The notes under the pieces are model-generated. The model had not been told where the DNA came from and made no database searches. It worked only from the letters and a program-made list of their open reading frames with translations. Both the position numbers and the translations under genes were made by a program. Below, piece by piece: positions 25,487-35,886 of a stretch of 64,000 bases of DNA. Position 1 is the first letter of the stretch, and each line of letters begins with the position of its first letter. The DNA lies in the NCBI RefSeq assembly GCF_003950295.1, contig NZ_RHNP01000005.1:1-64000 (forward strand), written 5' to 3'. The DNA is from Loigolactobacillus iwatensis. GTDB lineage: Bacteria > Bacillota > Bacilli > Lactobacillales > Lactobacillaceae.

Positions 25487-25861
25487 TCATTTTAAAATTT
25501 GAATACTCGACTCTTCATTAATTTCCGGGTAGGCCTTTTGTTCAACGTACATCGTTCCGGCCAATTCGGGCTTAGTTGAACCGTCAAATACAATTGAAAT
25601 GTGCCCAAGATTACTTAAATTGGTCATGACCTCATTACCGACGGCTGTAATTGTATACGCTTGATCATCAATTAAGAGTGTCATTCCTGGCTTTGGTGTT
25701 GCCTTAACCGGCATAACATCAATCAAGTAACAAGAAGAACGTAACGCGTCCGGAGCCTCTTTACCAAAGAAAATCACCATATTGATTTCTTTAAAGCCCT
25801 TTGCTTCAGCACCAATTTCAGTAACTGTCGTTTCAAAAATTGTCGTCTTAACACTTTCCAT
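25487..25861 (-). CDS. gutA: Sorbitol (glucitol) PTS enzyme IIA
   Basis: 124 aa, the normal size of a glucitol-type IIA. It passes phosphate from HPr to IIB. Conserved stretches include PGMTLLIDDQAYTITAVG and LGHISIVFDG. The only histidine is in LGH (about residue 86). It is last in a six-gene minus-strand operon in the order described for L. casei gutFRMCBA. AAGGAGG lies upstream of the ATG. Confidence 0.88.
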   Translation of the reverse strand: MESVKTTIFETTVTEIGAEAKGFKEINMVIFFGKEAPDALRSSCYLIDVMPVKATPKPGMTLLIDDQAYTITAVGNEVMTNLSNLGHISIVFDGSTKPELAGTMYVEQKAYPEINEESSIQILK

Positions 25862-25877
25862 TTTAACCTACCTCCTT

Positions 25878-26891
25878 TTATTTTGCGTACAAACCAAAGC
25901 TAGCTACCCAAGCAACTAAAACTCGCGGAACCCCGTTAATAAAGCGTGAATAAAGTACCGATGGAACCCCCACTTCAACGGTTTTAGAATCTGCTTCTTC
26001 TAAACCTAAACCAACTGGAATAAAGTCACAGCCATTTTGTGTATTAATGGCAAATAATGCTGGTAAAGCATACTGTGGTGGAATTGTGCCCTTACCGATT
26101 TCTAAACCAATTAACGTTCCGATAACTTGGCCAATAACTGCTCCTGGCCCAAGCAACGGTGATAGAAATGGCAGCGAACAAACAAACCCGATGACACAAA
26201 GCCCAACTACGTTACCGGCCAGTGGCGACATTAATTTCGCAAAAATTTTACCAATTCCCGATCCTTGAATAATCCCGATTAGTAATGCCACAAAAGCCAT
26301 AAAGGGAATAATTGTATTGATAACCGTTTGAACTGATTCCTTAGCAGCTTGATTAAAAGTTGCCACAACTTTACCGGCGCCAGTACCAATCTTGGCAATA
26401 AAGCTAGTGTGGTGTAGCTGCTCAGTAAGCTTCTTACTGGAATCATATTTAGGCGCTGTGGTTTCCTCAGTTTCCGAAATTGGCGCCGTAACTGCAGTTG
26501 TTGCGATCGTCTCTGTACTATCATCAACCAAGGCAACTTGTTTATCGGTAACAGCAGAAACATAAATTTCCGGGTGAATAAATTTCTGTAATGGGCCACT
26601 TTTACCAGTTGGCAAAACGTTGACCGTTAAAATTCCCTTTTTAGGGTAAATACCACAACGTAACGTACCGCCACAATCAATAATTGCCAGTGCCGTTTCT
26701 TCATCTGGAATCGATGTTTTGAAAGCATCAACGGCCTTCATACCGGTCAATTTTTCGATGCGGTCAACAATACTCGGTCGTTCACCACCTGTAACATAGA
26801 TAAATTGATGTTTTTGTTCAGTCGGTGTAATAATTAGTGGCCCACCATAACCGCCACTGCCTTTAGTGATTTTTATACTTTTCCAAGCCAT
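25878..26891 (-). CDS. gutB: Sorbitol PTS enzyme IIBC
   Basis: 337 aa. The IIB domain (1-~125) has the phosphocysteine loop IDCGGTLRCGIYPKKG, with Cys79 the predicted phosphorylation site. After a charged linker (about 140-175) comes the second half of the split IIC domain (about 180-337), with GIIQGSGIGKIFAKLMSPLAG. It works with GutC to import and phosphorylate sorbitol. AGGAG lies before the ATG. Confidence 0.9.
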   Translation of the reverse strand: MAWKSIKITKGSGGYGGPLIITPTEQKHQFIYVTGGERPSIVDRIEKLTGMKAVDAFKTSIPDEETALAIIDCGGTLRCGIYPKKGILTVNVLPTGKSGPLQKFIHPEIYVSAVTDKQVALVDDSTETIATTAVTAPISETEETTAPKYDSSKKLTEQLHHTSFIAKIGTGAGKVVATFNQAAKESVQTVINTIIPFMAFVALLIGIIQGSGIGKIFAKLMSPLAGNVVGLCVIGFVCSLPFLSPLLGPGAVIGQVIGTLIGLEIGKGTIPPQYALPALFAINTQNGCDFIPVGLGLEEADSKTVEVGVPSVLYSRFINGVPRVLVAWVASFGLYAK

Positions 26892-26924
26892 AATTAATTT
26901 CTCCTAACGTGTTTTTAACCTAAT

Positions 26925-27503
26925 CTACGCAGCATCCGTTTCTCCCTGTTCTTTAACCGACAACTTAACTTCTTTAGAAAGGATTACCCCGCTTGTCTTA
27001 CAAACATAAGCGGTCGTAAAATCAGTAACCCAGCCACCAATGAAGTTCATCACTAAACCAACAAGCAAATAACGAACGGCCAAATCCATCGTGTTTAAGC
27101 CTAATTTTTGGACACCCTGCGCAATTCCTAACCAAATAAATAATTCACCTGGATTGATGTGTGGAAAAACCCCGTTACTTGTGTGGTTAAACTGAGCTAA
27201 AGCCGCGTAATAGCTAGGCTTATAGAATTCTGGCATAAAACGGCCTAATGAAAATGACATGGGATTACCTAACATGAACGCTGCCAAAAACGGTAAAATC
27301 ATGTAGCGTGTGATGGGATTTCTTGATGAAGCCTTGGCCAATTTTTCCATTCGCTCTTCGCCTAAAAAGGAAATAATGGTATTCATCAGAACTAATAATA
27401 GCAAGACAACTGGAATGATCGTCGACATCCAAGTAATAAACGTTTTACCACCAGTTTGAAATAGGTTCATAAAACCGGAAGCAAAACCAGTAATATATTT
27501 CAT
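26925..27503 (-). CDS. gutC: Sorbitol PTS enzyme IIC (IIC2 half)
   Basis: 192 aa, membrane protein of the glucitol IIC family, starting MKYITGFASGFMNLFQTGGK. The motif NGVFPHINPGELFIWLGIAQG matches SrlA-type proteins. It forms the sugar channel with the IIBC subunit. The start codon overlaps the end of gutM by 4 bases (ATGA). Confidence 0.9.
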   Translation of the reverse strand: MKYITGFASGFMNLFQTGGKTFITWMSTIIPVVLLLLVLMNTIISFLGEERMEKLAKASSRNPITRYMILPFLAAFMLGNPMSFSLGRFMPEFYKPSYYAALAQFNHTSNGVFPHINPGELFIWLGIAQGVQKLGLNTMDLAVRYLLVGLVMNFIGGWVTDFTTAYVCKTSGVILSKEVKLSVKEQGETDAA

Positions 27504-28003
27504 TTCATAATTCCTTCTTTCTTTAATCTACCCTGAAAATGATTGATTTTACTTCTGAAATAGGTCACCAGTGGTAACTCAAAGAAATTCGTTTGACCTG
27601 AAAAATCACGTTCGGCCAAAGTGCCATTCTGGTACTTAATCAATGTTTGATAAGCGTTCAAAAGACACTGGCGAATTAAACGGTTTTCTTGATGAAGTTG
27701 CGTATAATCCGTAACTAATTCAATAAATGACTGCCCATTAAAACGTTTAATTTCTTTAAAGTGAGCAAATATTGTAATCCCTTTCATTACTTGGCAACTT
27801 TTAATTACGTTGTTGCCATCTAGCGCAATTAAAAGTAACGTTCCTGCCTGTAATCTTTTTGGATTACGTCCGATCAGAACCCGACCACGCCGTCGTAACT
27901 GGCCGTAATGTTTGGCAAAATTACGAACCTGGAGGAAACCCAATGCCGCTTGAAACAAGAATGCTAAAAAGATAAAGATAATAAGTATAACTAAGTTTGA
28001 CAT
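27500..28003 (-). CDS. gutM: GutM, sorbitol operon co-activator
   Basis: 167 aa. One N-terminal membrane helix (about 4-22) precedes the GutM domain, with GRRGRVLIGRNPKRLQAGTLLLIALD. GutM proteins are membrane-tethered partners of the GutR activator and are needed for full sorbitol operon expression in L. casei. It begins directly at the end of gutR, with GGAGGG as binding site. Confidence 0.88.
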   Translation of the reverse strand: MSNLVILIIFIFLAFLFQAALGFLQVRNFAKHYGQLRRRGRVLIGRNPKRLQAGTLLLIALDGNNVIKSCQVMKGITIFAHFKEIKRFNGQSFIELVTDYTQLHQENRLIRQCLLNAYQTLIKYQNGTLAERDFSGQTNFFELPLVTYFRSKINHFQGRLKKEGIMK

Positions 28004-29854
28004 CTAAATTCCCTCCATTAACTGGTCAATCGGTTGATCGATTTGGTAGTGTAATAAATTTTGCAGGATATCCTTTTGGTGAACTAAATTGAAAATAAAA
28101 TCATAAATAATATCTAGTACACGATTTAGTTGTTGATTTAAATTTTGGGGAATGCCAATCAAAAAGATAAACCGAACTTCACGTTTACCAGCCTTAAATG
28201 GCTCCTTCAAAATACCAACACTTAAACAAATTTGCTGTTTTTTTACCTCATTAATCGCGTGGGGAATGGCAACACCGTTTTCAAAAATACTACTGCCCAA
28301 CAACTCACGCTTATGCCAAATTCGTTTAAAACTAGCCGCTAAATGACCCTTTTCCGTCTCTTGATCAATCATTTGATCAACCAACTCGCGGTAAGTCGTC
28401 GTTGCTGGGGCCAAATAATTAACTGCAAAAGTACACGATTTGGCCTGAATTGCCCGCTGAACTAACGAAATCGTAATCTTAGTACTGAGTTCTTCGGTTC
28501 TAAATAGTTCATCTACCCGAACAACTGGCGTGTAATTTCCACCTAAATCCAGTGGTCGATCTGAGAATATTAGTAAAAAATTCAAATCAGGTTGCTTTAG
28601 CTTGGCCAAATCATGAATTGCCACTACTTTAATTTGATCCGCAAAAACTTCGGCCAATTGCTTCTTTAAAAATTGTTGAGCACCAATCCCGATATTTCCG
28701 ACTAGACCGACTGTTTGAACTGCTGGTAAAAAATCTTGTGTATCATCCAGCGCTAATTGAAAATAAATTGCTAAATAATTAGCCTCGACTGAATTAATGA
28801 TGACGCCTAATTGCTGTTCTAGTGTCGTAAGTGAAATCAGTGCTAACTCGGCCGCCACTGGATAATTTTTAACAATTTCGTTAGTAAAAATATCACTTGC
28901 CGGCGTCGTGAAAATAGCGCGATTACACAAGAATAATAGGTGATACTTAATTTGCTCATGAAAGTGTTGATAGTCTAAATTGACCTGAATGTGTGTTTCA
29001 ATTTGCTGTTGAATGATCTCGATTAAGGCCCAGTTCTCTTTGACCGCACATTCAACTAATTTCTTATCCAGTAAATCCGAATATTTAAGATTTAAGGGAT
29101 AATACAATAAATCCTTTTCATTTTCAGTTAATGGTTCTTGCCGCAATTTGCCTAATGCCATTGTTAGCTGTTGTACTGCCGGCGTTAGTCTAACTAAATT
29201 AGTGTAGTGTGGAATTGTTTCGTCAAAACGATAACCCAATTGCCACAAATAGCAAAGTACTGCCGTAAATTTTTTCAAGCGAACCGTTTCTGTTGTTTTT
29301 CCAATTCGATCGATCAGTGATTTTATCTTTTCATCCAATCGATATTCGGAAGAAAAATAATCGTAAGTTTCATTTAGTAAAATAATTGGTAGTTGGTATT
29401 GTTGTCCTAGTCGCAATTTAATACCGTGATTGGATACCGATACAATCGTGGCTTCATAATATTGCAACGTTTGTTTCAGCTTAACTAAATCCTTACTCAG
29501 CGTACCCTTACTGATTGTTAATTCATCCGCCAAATCATCCTGAATTAGGTAGCCCTTGGTTTCAACTAATTGGCGAAGAATAAAGGCCTGGCGCTTTTCA
29601 CTATCATTGAAGTCCAGTGATTCGCGTAAATAATTAACTTGTAAATGACTAAGTGCGTGATAATCAATAATCTGAAGGTAGTAACGCCCATGCCGCTCTT
29701 TAATTTGAGCAATTCCAATCAAAATCGTATTTAACCGGGTAATTCGTTTTTGTAATGTCTTTTGGGAAATATTCTCAAGCGTAATTAATTCGGCAAGGGA
29801 AACCGAATCATGCGTAATAAATCGTTTTAACAACCGATAATCTTGATTATCCAC
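28004..29854 (-). CDS. gutR: GutR, PRD-containing sorbitol operon activator
   Basis: 616 aa. It has two N-terminal helix-turn-helix regions (about 1-60 and 88-140, LADELTISKGTLSKDLVKL), PTS regulation domains (about 180-390), an EIIB-like segment near VGLVGNIGIGAQQF, and a C-terminal EIIA-like domain with SSIFENGVAIPHA, whose His is a phosphorylation candidate. It is a MtlR/LicR-type DNA-binding activator. The start is GTG at 29854, seven bases after GGAGGG. It sits second in the operon, as in L. casei. Confidence 0.88.
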   Translation of the reverse strand: MDNQDYRLLKRFITHDSVSLAELITLENISQKTLQKRITRLNTILIGIAQIKERHGRYYLQIIDYHALSHLQVNYLRESLDFNDSEKRQAFILRQLVETKGYLIQDDLADELTISKGTLSKDLVKLKQTLQYYEATIVSVSNHGIKLRLGQQYQLPIILLNETYDYFSSEYRLDEKIKSLIDRIGKTTETVRLKKFTAVLCYLWQLGYRFDETIPHYTNLVRLTPAVQQLTMALGKLRQEPLTENEKDLLYYPLNLKYSDLLDKKLVECAVKENWALIEIIQQQIETHIQVNLDYQHFHEQIKYHLLFLCNRAIFTTPASDIFTNEIVKNYPVAAELALISLTTLEQQLGVIINSVEANYLAIYFQLALDDTQDFLPAVQTVGLVGNIGIGAQQFLKKQLAEVFADQIKVVAIHDLAKLKQPDLNFLLIFSDRPLDLGGNYTPVVRVDELFRTEELSTKITISLVQRAIQAKSCTFAVNYLAPATTTYRELVDQMIDQETEKGHLAASFKRIWHKRELLGSSIFENGVAIPHAINEVKKQQICLSVGILKEPFKAGKREVRFIFLIGIPQNLNQQLNRVLDIIYDFIFNLVHQKDILQNLLHYQIDQPIDQLMEGI

Positions 29855-29875
29855 CTAGTTTCCCTCCACATCTTT

Positions 29876-30679
29876 TTATCCGCGAGACTTACCTCCCGCC
29901 ACATTTGTTGTAACACCGGTAATATAGCTTGCCTTGTCAGAAAGATAGTAACAAACTACATCAGCAACTTCTGATAAACGTCCACTACGTCCTAATGGTG
30001 TCGTAGTTGTACTCTTGTAACCAGCCCGTAATTGTTCAACTGTTTTATGTCTTGTATAAGCCAGCGCCTCTTCGTATGAAGGTGTCCGTAAACCAGTTGC
30101 TTCCATGATGCCTGGCGCAATACCAACAACGCGCACGTTAAATTCGCCTAATTCCTTAGCCCATGAGCGTGTAAATCCATTAATTGCACCTTTTGTGGCC
30201 GAATAAACACTTTGGCCTTGTGAACCTTCTAACCCGGCTTCGGAAGACATATTAACGATAACGCCTTCATGTTTCGCGGCTAAAATACGGCCGACTGCTT
30301 GGGACATCAAGAAGACACTCTTAACGTTAACCGTAAACATTTTATTAAATGCGGCTTCATTTAACTCATATTGTCCATCTGCCTGTTTGGCATCGACTAG
30401 CAAACGAGGTAAATTAATTCCGGCGTTATTAACTAAACCGTCAATTGTTTTAAATTTAGCCACAACTTGTTTAACCAGTGCATTAACCGCCGCCTTATCG
30501 GTTACATCAGTTTGAATAAAAGTTAAGTTATCCGCCTTAAACTGTCCTTCTCTTAAATCAGCGTTAATCACGCTAACTCCTTGATTAATCAATTCCTGAA
30601 CAATTGCGTCCCCGATACCCGATGAACCACCTGTCACGATAATTGTTTTACCTTGTAATTTTAACCAATCAATTGCCAT
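29876..30679 (-). CDS. gutF: Sorbitol-6-phosphate 2-dehydrogenase (SDR)
   Basis: 267 aa beginning MAIDWLKLQGK. The ATG at 30679 is chosen because AAGGAGG lies 8-9 bases upstream; a longer frame would put the binding site inside the gene. The short-chain dehydrogenase motifs are VTGGSSGIGDAI (NAD binding), NNAG, and YSATKGAINGF (catalytic Tyr and Lys). It oxidises sorbitol 6-phosphate to fructose 6-phosphate with NAD. It is the first gene of the gut operon. Confidence 0.9.
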   Translation of the reverse strand: MAIDWLKLQGKTIIVTGGSSGIGDAIVQELINQGVSVINADLREGQFKADNLTFIQTDVTDKAAVNALVKQVVAKFKTIDGLVNNAGINLPRLLVDAKQADGQYELNEAAFNKMFTVNVKSVFLMSQAVGRILAAKHEGVIVNMSSEAGLEGSQGQSVYSATKGAINGFTRSWAKELGEFNVRVVGIAPGIMEATGLRTPSYEEALAYTRHKTVEQLRAGYKSTTTTPLGRSGRLSEVADVVCYYLSDKASYITGVTTNVAGGKSRG

Positions 30680-30716
30680 TTGAATTTCCTCCTTAATTTC
30701 TATGTCCAAAGCATAA

Positions 30717-30730
30717 CGAAACCGCTAACA
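30717..30730 (-). promoter_or_regulatory. cre-like catabolite repression site of the gut operon
   Basis: On the minus strand TGTTAGCGGTTTCG matches the CcpA consensus TGWNANCGNTNWCA at all but the last position. It lies 38 bp upstream of the gutF start codon, where CcpA could block transcription. Confidence 0.6.
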
Positions 30731-31069
30731 TTTATTAAGTCAGTAAAATTCTCAGGTTGGGATAAAACAATACAAGAATCATAAAATAACTATTGGTTTT
30801 GCTTAACTAGTCTATTTTAGAGGGATTAATATCGATTTATATAAAATTGGTCTATCAATCTAATAACTAAATTATACGGAGTGGGCGGGCTAGCTAATAG
30901 GATAAATTGGCTTAAAATAGAACAAATTTGATCAAATAGTCTTTCAAAGATCATTTCATTATTACGCTGCAAGCATCGCGATTAAAAATGTTGCAAAAAT
31001 GAGCCACTGTCGGTTAGCCCTTATACCACTGACTCTTCCCAATACATGTAGCAACTAAATTCACGAAAA
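30731..31069. other. Upstream region of the gut operon
   Basis: About 340 bp of AT-rich non-coding sequence. GutR activator sites are expected here, but I see no clear symmetrical element. Confidence 0.4.
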
Positions 31070-31165
31070 AAATAGACCTCAAAAGTGACAATTAGAAACA
31101 CTAATAGCTCATTTAAATATTTAATGAGCCAAGCATTTTTCTTTTAAGTCACCATTTCTTTTAAG
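31070..31165 (-). terminator. Probable terminator of the cysteine operon
   Basis: On the minus strand GGTGAC pairs with GTCAC around an inner hairpin GGCTCATTAAATA/TATTTAAATGAGC. A T-run follows in GTCTATTTTTTTCG. Confidence 0.5.
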
Positions 31166-31201
31166 ATCTATCATTTTTATTCAATTATATCGGTCAATTA
31201 A

Positions 31202-31729
31202 TTAGTTTAACCGCGCTAATTTTAACCGTTGCTGCTCAACTGGCTTCCCGGGATTACCCACAATTGTCGTATAGGCTGGCACATCCGTTAAAACAATCGT
31301 TCCGGCACCAATCTTTACGTGCGCACCAATTTGGATTGCACCTAGTAATTGTGCACCTGCACCAATCAGAACATCATTAGCAACAACTGGGTGGCGCCGG
31401 CCGGCTTGAAGGTGCCGTGAACCCAACGTGACATTATGTAAAATTGTCACCCGATCACCAATCACCGCCGTTTCACCAATAACAACACCTGTCCCGTGAT
31501 CAATAAAAACTTGCCGGCCAATTTGAGCGGCGGGGTGAATTTCAACGCCGGTTACTCGTTTTCCCCAGTGTGCAATTAATGCGGCCAATAAGTGATGACT
31601 ATGCTGTTGAAACCAATGTGCCAATCGGTAAAAGGCCAAGGCGTGAAAGCCAGAATAAGTCAAAATAACTTCCCACACGCTATGAGCTGCTGGATCGCGT
31701 TGTTGAATCGCTTTTGCTGCCGTAAACAT
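31202..31729 (-). CDS. cysE: Serine O-acetyltransferase
   Basis: 175 aa. The left-handed beta-helix hexapeptide repeats are clear in ATGVVIGETAVIGDRVTILHNVTLG-like segments (about 93-120); AQIGRQVFIDHGTG carries the catalytic His. It makes O-acetylserine from serine and acetyl-CoA. It is shorter at the N-terminus than the E. coli enzyme, as usual for the lactobacillus cysE2 type. It is the third gene of cysK-ctl-cysE. The first ~20 residues follow the upstream ctl stop codon by only 15 bp. Confidence 0.9.
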   Translation of the reverse strand: MFTAAKAIQQRDPAAHSVWEVILTYSGFHALAFYRLAHWFQQHSHHLLAALIAHWGKRVTGVEIHPAAQIGRQVFIDHGTGVVIGETAVIGDRVTILHNVTLGSRHLQAGRRHPVVANDVLIGAGAQLLGAIQIGAHVKIGAGTIVLTDVPAYTTIVGNPGKPVEQQRLKLARLN

Positions 31730-31744
31730 GCACTCGTCTCCTTT

Positions 31745-33815
<2,071 letters not shown>

Positions 33816-33870
33816 CGTTATTTCCTCACTTTCTAAACTGCTCAAGTATGTATTTCGTAAAATTGGATAC

Positions 33871-33908
33871 AAAAAGGCGCAGATTCAAAGTTACCGAATC
33901 TGCGCCTT
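33871..33908 (-). terminator. Attenuator terminator before cysK
   Basis: On the minus strand AAGGCGCAGATTC pairs perfectly with GAATCTGCGCCTT, then TTTTTG. It lies between the Cys leader peptide and cysK. Its 5' arm is shared with an alternative pairing at 33902-33912. Confidence 0.85.
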
Positions 33909-33987
33909 ACACGATTATCTGATTTTACGTTAACCTAAAGGAAGTCACTATTTTTAGGCACACCAATCAGTGGGTCGCGTAAGACGC
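33902..33987 (-). promoter_or_regulatory. Antiterminator pairing of the cysteine attenuator
   Basis: GCGTCTTACGC (33987-33977, minus strand) pairs with GTGTAAGGCGC (33912-33902) in 11 consecutive pairs, including two G-U. The second strand includes the terminator's 5' arm; the first lies in the hairpin GTGGATCGCGT/ACGCGACCCAC (33994-33970) just after the Cys codons. The two states exclude each other. Confidence 0.7.
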
Positions 33988-34031
33988 GATCCACAGCAAC
34001 AATTGTTTAATTGCGTGTGTGCTAATAGCAT
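33954..34031 (-). CDS. Cysteine-rich leader peptide (attenuation of cysK-ctl-cysE)
   Basis: 25 codons, ATG to TAA, starting MLLAHTQLNN, followed by three consecutive Cys codons (TGT TGC TGT, 33993-34001) and ending DWCA. GGAGG (34041-34045) lies 9 bases before the ATG, and a TTGACA/TATGCT promoter lies just upstream. Four of 25 residues are Cys in a leader that precedes cysteine biosynthesis genes and a terminator. Stalling at the Cys run when Cys-tRNA is scarce should free the antiterminator strand. It is too short for normal gene calling. No function beyond attenuation is proposed. Confidence 0.8.
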   Translation of the reverse strand: MLLAHTQLNNCCCGSRLTRPTDWCA

Positions 34032-34063
34032 AAATGACTACCTCCAAATTACTTTATGGCTTG

Positions 34064-34092
34064 AGCATACCTGAATAAATAAAACCTGTCAA
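34064..34092 (-). promoter_or_regulatory. Promoter of the cysteine operon
   Basis: On the minus strand TTGACA (34092-34087), a 17-bp spacer, TATGCT (34069-34064). This is a near-consensus sigma-A promoter about 19 bp before the leader ribosome binding site. Confidence 0.8.
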
Positions 34093-34097
34093 CAGGT
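34084..34097. promoter_or_regulatory. Palindrome over the -35 of the cys promoter
   Basis: ACCTGT-CA-ACAGGT is a perfect 6-2-6 inverted repeat covering the -35 box. It is a candidate repressor or activator site, which would add a second control layer above attenuation. Confidence 0.45.
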
Positions 34098-34132
34098 CAC
34101 TTTCTGTAAGTAACTTAATTACAAATTATAGT

Positions 34133-34963
34133 TTAAGCAAATTGAGTTAATTGTTTCTTTGATAAAACATCGTTCATTCGACCGCTGCGGAAGCCACCGA
34201 GATCAAGTGCGACGTACTTAAAACCATCCTTGATTAACTCTTTATTAACTCGTTCGTTAAAGACTAAGAAATCACCAATTCGCGCTTCTGGAATCTCGAT
34301 TCGAGCAACGTCATCATGAAAACGAACGCGAACAGTTGGAAAGCCAAGATCACGAATGTACTTTTCGGCTTTCATAACTTGTTGAATAGTCGCAGAAGTT
34401 AACGTTGTCCCGTATGGAAAACGAGATGAAACTGAGCAAGAAGCAACTTTATTCCAGTTAGTTAAATCTAATTCTTGGGCCAATTCACGAACATCCTTTT
34501 TGTACAATCCTGCCTCTTGTAAAAGGCTACGAGCACCTGCTTCATCCCGTGCCCGTAAACCTGGTCGATAGTCATTCTTATCATCCATAATCATGCCATC
34601 AAGCACGGCCGTCGAACCATTTTCAGCAGCAATTTCAGTTAACCGTGAATAAAACATTTGCTTAGCGTAGTACCAGCTATCGGCCAGATTCTGTTTGATG
34701 TGATCATTAGCCAAGTAGTCAAGCGTTGTTGCTTGGACGTTAGCACCTAACTCCTTTGCCAATGAAATGGCCCTATCAAATTCTTCGTTCGTAAATAATT
34801 CTGAGTTAGCAACAACCGCAACAACATTCTCACTGCCAAGTGTATCTAGCGCCATTTTTAAAATCAAGGTACTATCAATCCCACCAGAAAAAGCAACAGT
34901 TACCTGGTTTAAGCTCTTTAAAGTTGTCGTTAGTGTTTGTTTTTTTTCGTTTAATGTTTGCAT
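34133..34963 (-). CDS. larE: LarE, ATP-dependent sacrificial sulfur transferase
   Basis: 276 aa. The PP-loop motif SGGIDST (26-32) adenylates the pyridinium dicarboxylate. The single sulfur-donating cysteine of L. plantarum LarE is Cys176, and here NKVASCSVSSRFPYG also puts Cys at 176. It installs sulfur into the nickel pincer cofactor precursor made by LarB, losing its own cysteine sulfur. It is last of the minus-strand larABCDE unit, with AAAGGAG before the ATG. Confidence 0.95.
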   Translation of the reverse strand: MQTLNEKKQTLTTTLKSLNQVTVAFSGGIDSTLILKMALDTLGSENVVAVVANSELFTNEEFDRAISLAKELGANVQATTLDYLANDHIKQNLADSWYYAKQMFYSRLTEIAAENGSTAVLDGMIMDDKNDYRPGLRARDEAGARSLLQEAGLYKKDVRELAQELDLTNWNKVASCSVSSRFPYGTTLTSATIQQVMKAEKYIRDLGFPTVRVRFHDDVARIEIPEARIGDFLVFNERVNKELIKDGFKYVALDLGGFRSGRMNDVLSKKQLTQFA

Positions 34964-34987
34964 ATTTGAAGTTCTCCTTTAATCAAA

Positions 34988-35704
34988 TTATTGAATATTA
35001 AAAAATCCGTGCATGAATAAAGCAGCACAGGCCGCGCCAACAAATGGTGCAATACCAGGTACCAAAATACCATACTGCCAGTCACTATTAGCCTTGTTTT
35101 TAATTGGCAATAACGCGTGCGCAATTCTTGGGCCCATGTCGCGGGCCAAGTTCATTGCGAAACCAGTTGGTCCGCCGAGCCCCATACCAATCGCCCAAAC
35201 TAATAAACCAACACCAATTGGAACAATACCCGGCGTCTTAATTTGCGAAATGGCCAAGATACCAGAAATGAAAATAAACGTGTCGAAAAATTCCACAAAG
35301 AAATTACGTGGTAAATTACGAACGGCAGGTGCAGTAGAGAAGAGGTTTCGAATCGTAATCGGTGAGATTTCGTTTTCTGAGGCCTTAAAGTGATCGGCGT
35401 ACATAACCCAAACGATCATGGCACCGACAACTCCACCAAATACTTCGGCAAGTGAATAAGGTAGCAATAATGACCATTTTAGATTGCCTAGCAAACACTG
35501 CGCTAATACCATGGCTGGGTTAATACAAACATTTCCAAAGATAAATAGTGAAATCGTAATCCCAAATCCCCAAGTCGTAATAGCAAAAATGTGGCCTGAA
35601 CCACGATACTTAGTCCCTTTTAAAACCTCGCTACAATGAACGCCAACCCCAAAAATAATCATTAAGGCGGTCCCCATAAATTCTGCAACTAATTGATGAA
35701 ACAA
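34988..35704 (-). CDS. larD: LarD, GlpF-type lactate/glycerol channel
   Basis: 238 aa aquaglyceroporin with six helices and two half-helix motifs: CINPAMVLAQ (NPA) and FAMNLARDMGPR (NLA in place of NPA, with the pore Arg). LarD speeds lactic acid diffusion so that racemisation works on external lactate. The start is a TTG at 35704, seven bases after GGAGG. A 180-bp gap with a repeat separates it from larC, longer than other spacings in the operon. Confidence 0.9.
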   Translation of the reverse strand: MFHQLVAEFMGTALMIIFGVGVHCSEVLKGTKYRGSGHIFAITTWGFGITISLFIFGNVCINPAMVLAQCLLGNLKWSLLLPYSLAEVFGGVVGAMIVWVMYADHFKASENEISPITIRNLFSTAPAVRNLPRNFFVEFFDTFIFISGILAISQIKTPGIVPIGVGLLVWAIGMGLGGPTGFAMNLARDMGPRIAHALLPIKNKANSDWQYGILVPGIAPFVGAACAALFMHGFFNIQ

Positions 35705-35737
35705 GTGATCTCCTCCCGTAAATTTAATGTGTACCCA

Positions 35738-35802
35738 AGAGTGTTGGAAAAGCGTTTAGATTACTGTGGTTACCCTGTTTTCACTAAATTAGTCAAGTAA
35801 AT
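35738..35802. repeat. Short dispersed repeat (AGTGTTGGAAAAGCG family), copy 2
   Basis: AGTGTTGGAAAAGCGTTTAGATT followed by GTTTTCACTAAATTAGT. Both ends resemble the two ends of the longer copy at 9784-10045, as if copy 1 carries an insertion. Confidence 0.5.
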
Positions 35803-35886
35803 ACTAAAAAAAGGTTGTCCAAACACAGCTCCACTAGCTTGCTAAAAAAATAATTTCCAATCCTATCTTAAAATTCAAAAATACAG

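Noticed and set aside
35013-35393. 126-codon plus-strand frame antisense to larD
   Set aside because: Shadow of a membrane-protein gene; low-complexity Pro/Ile translation and no binding site.
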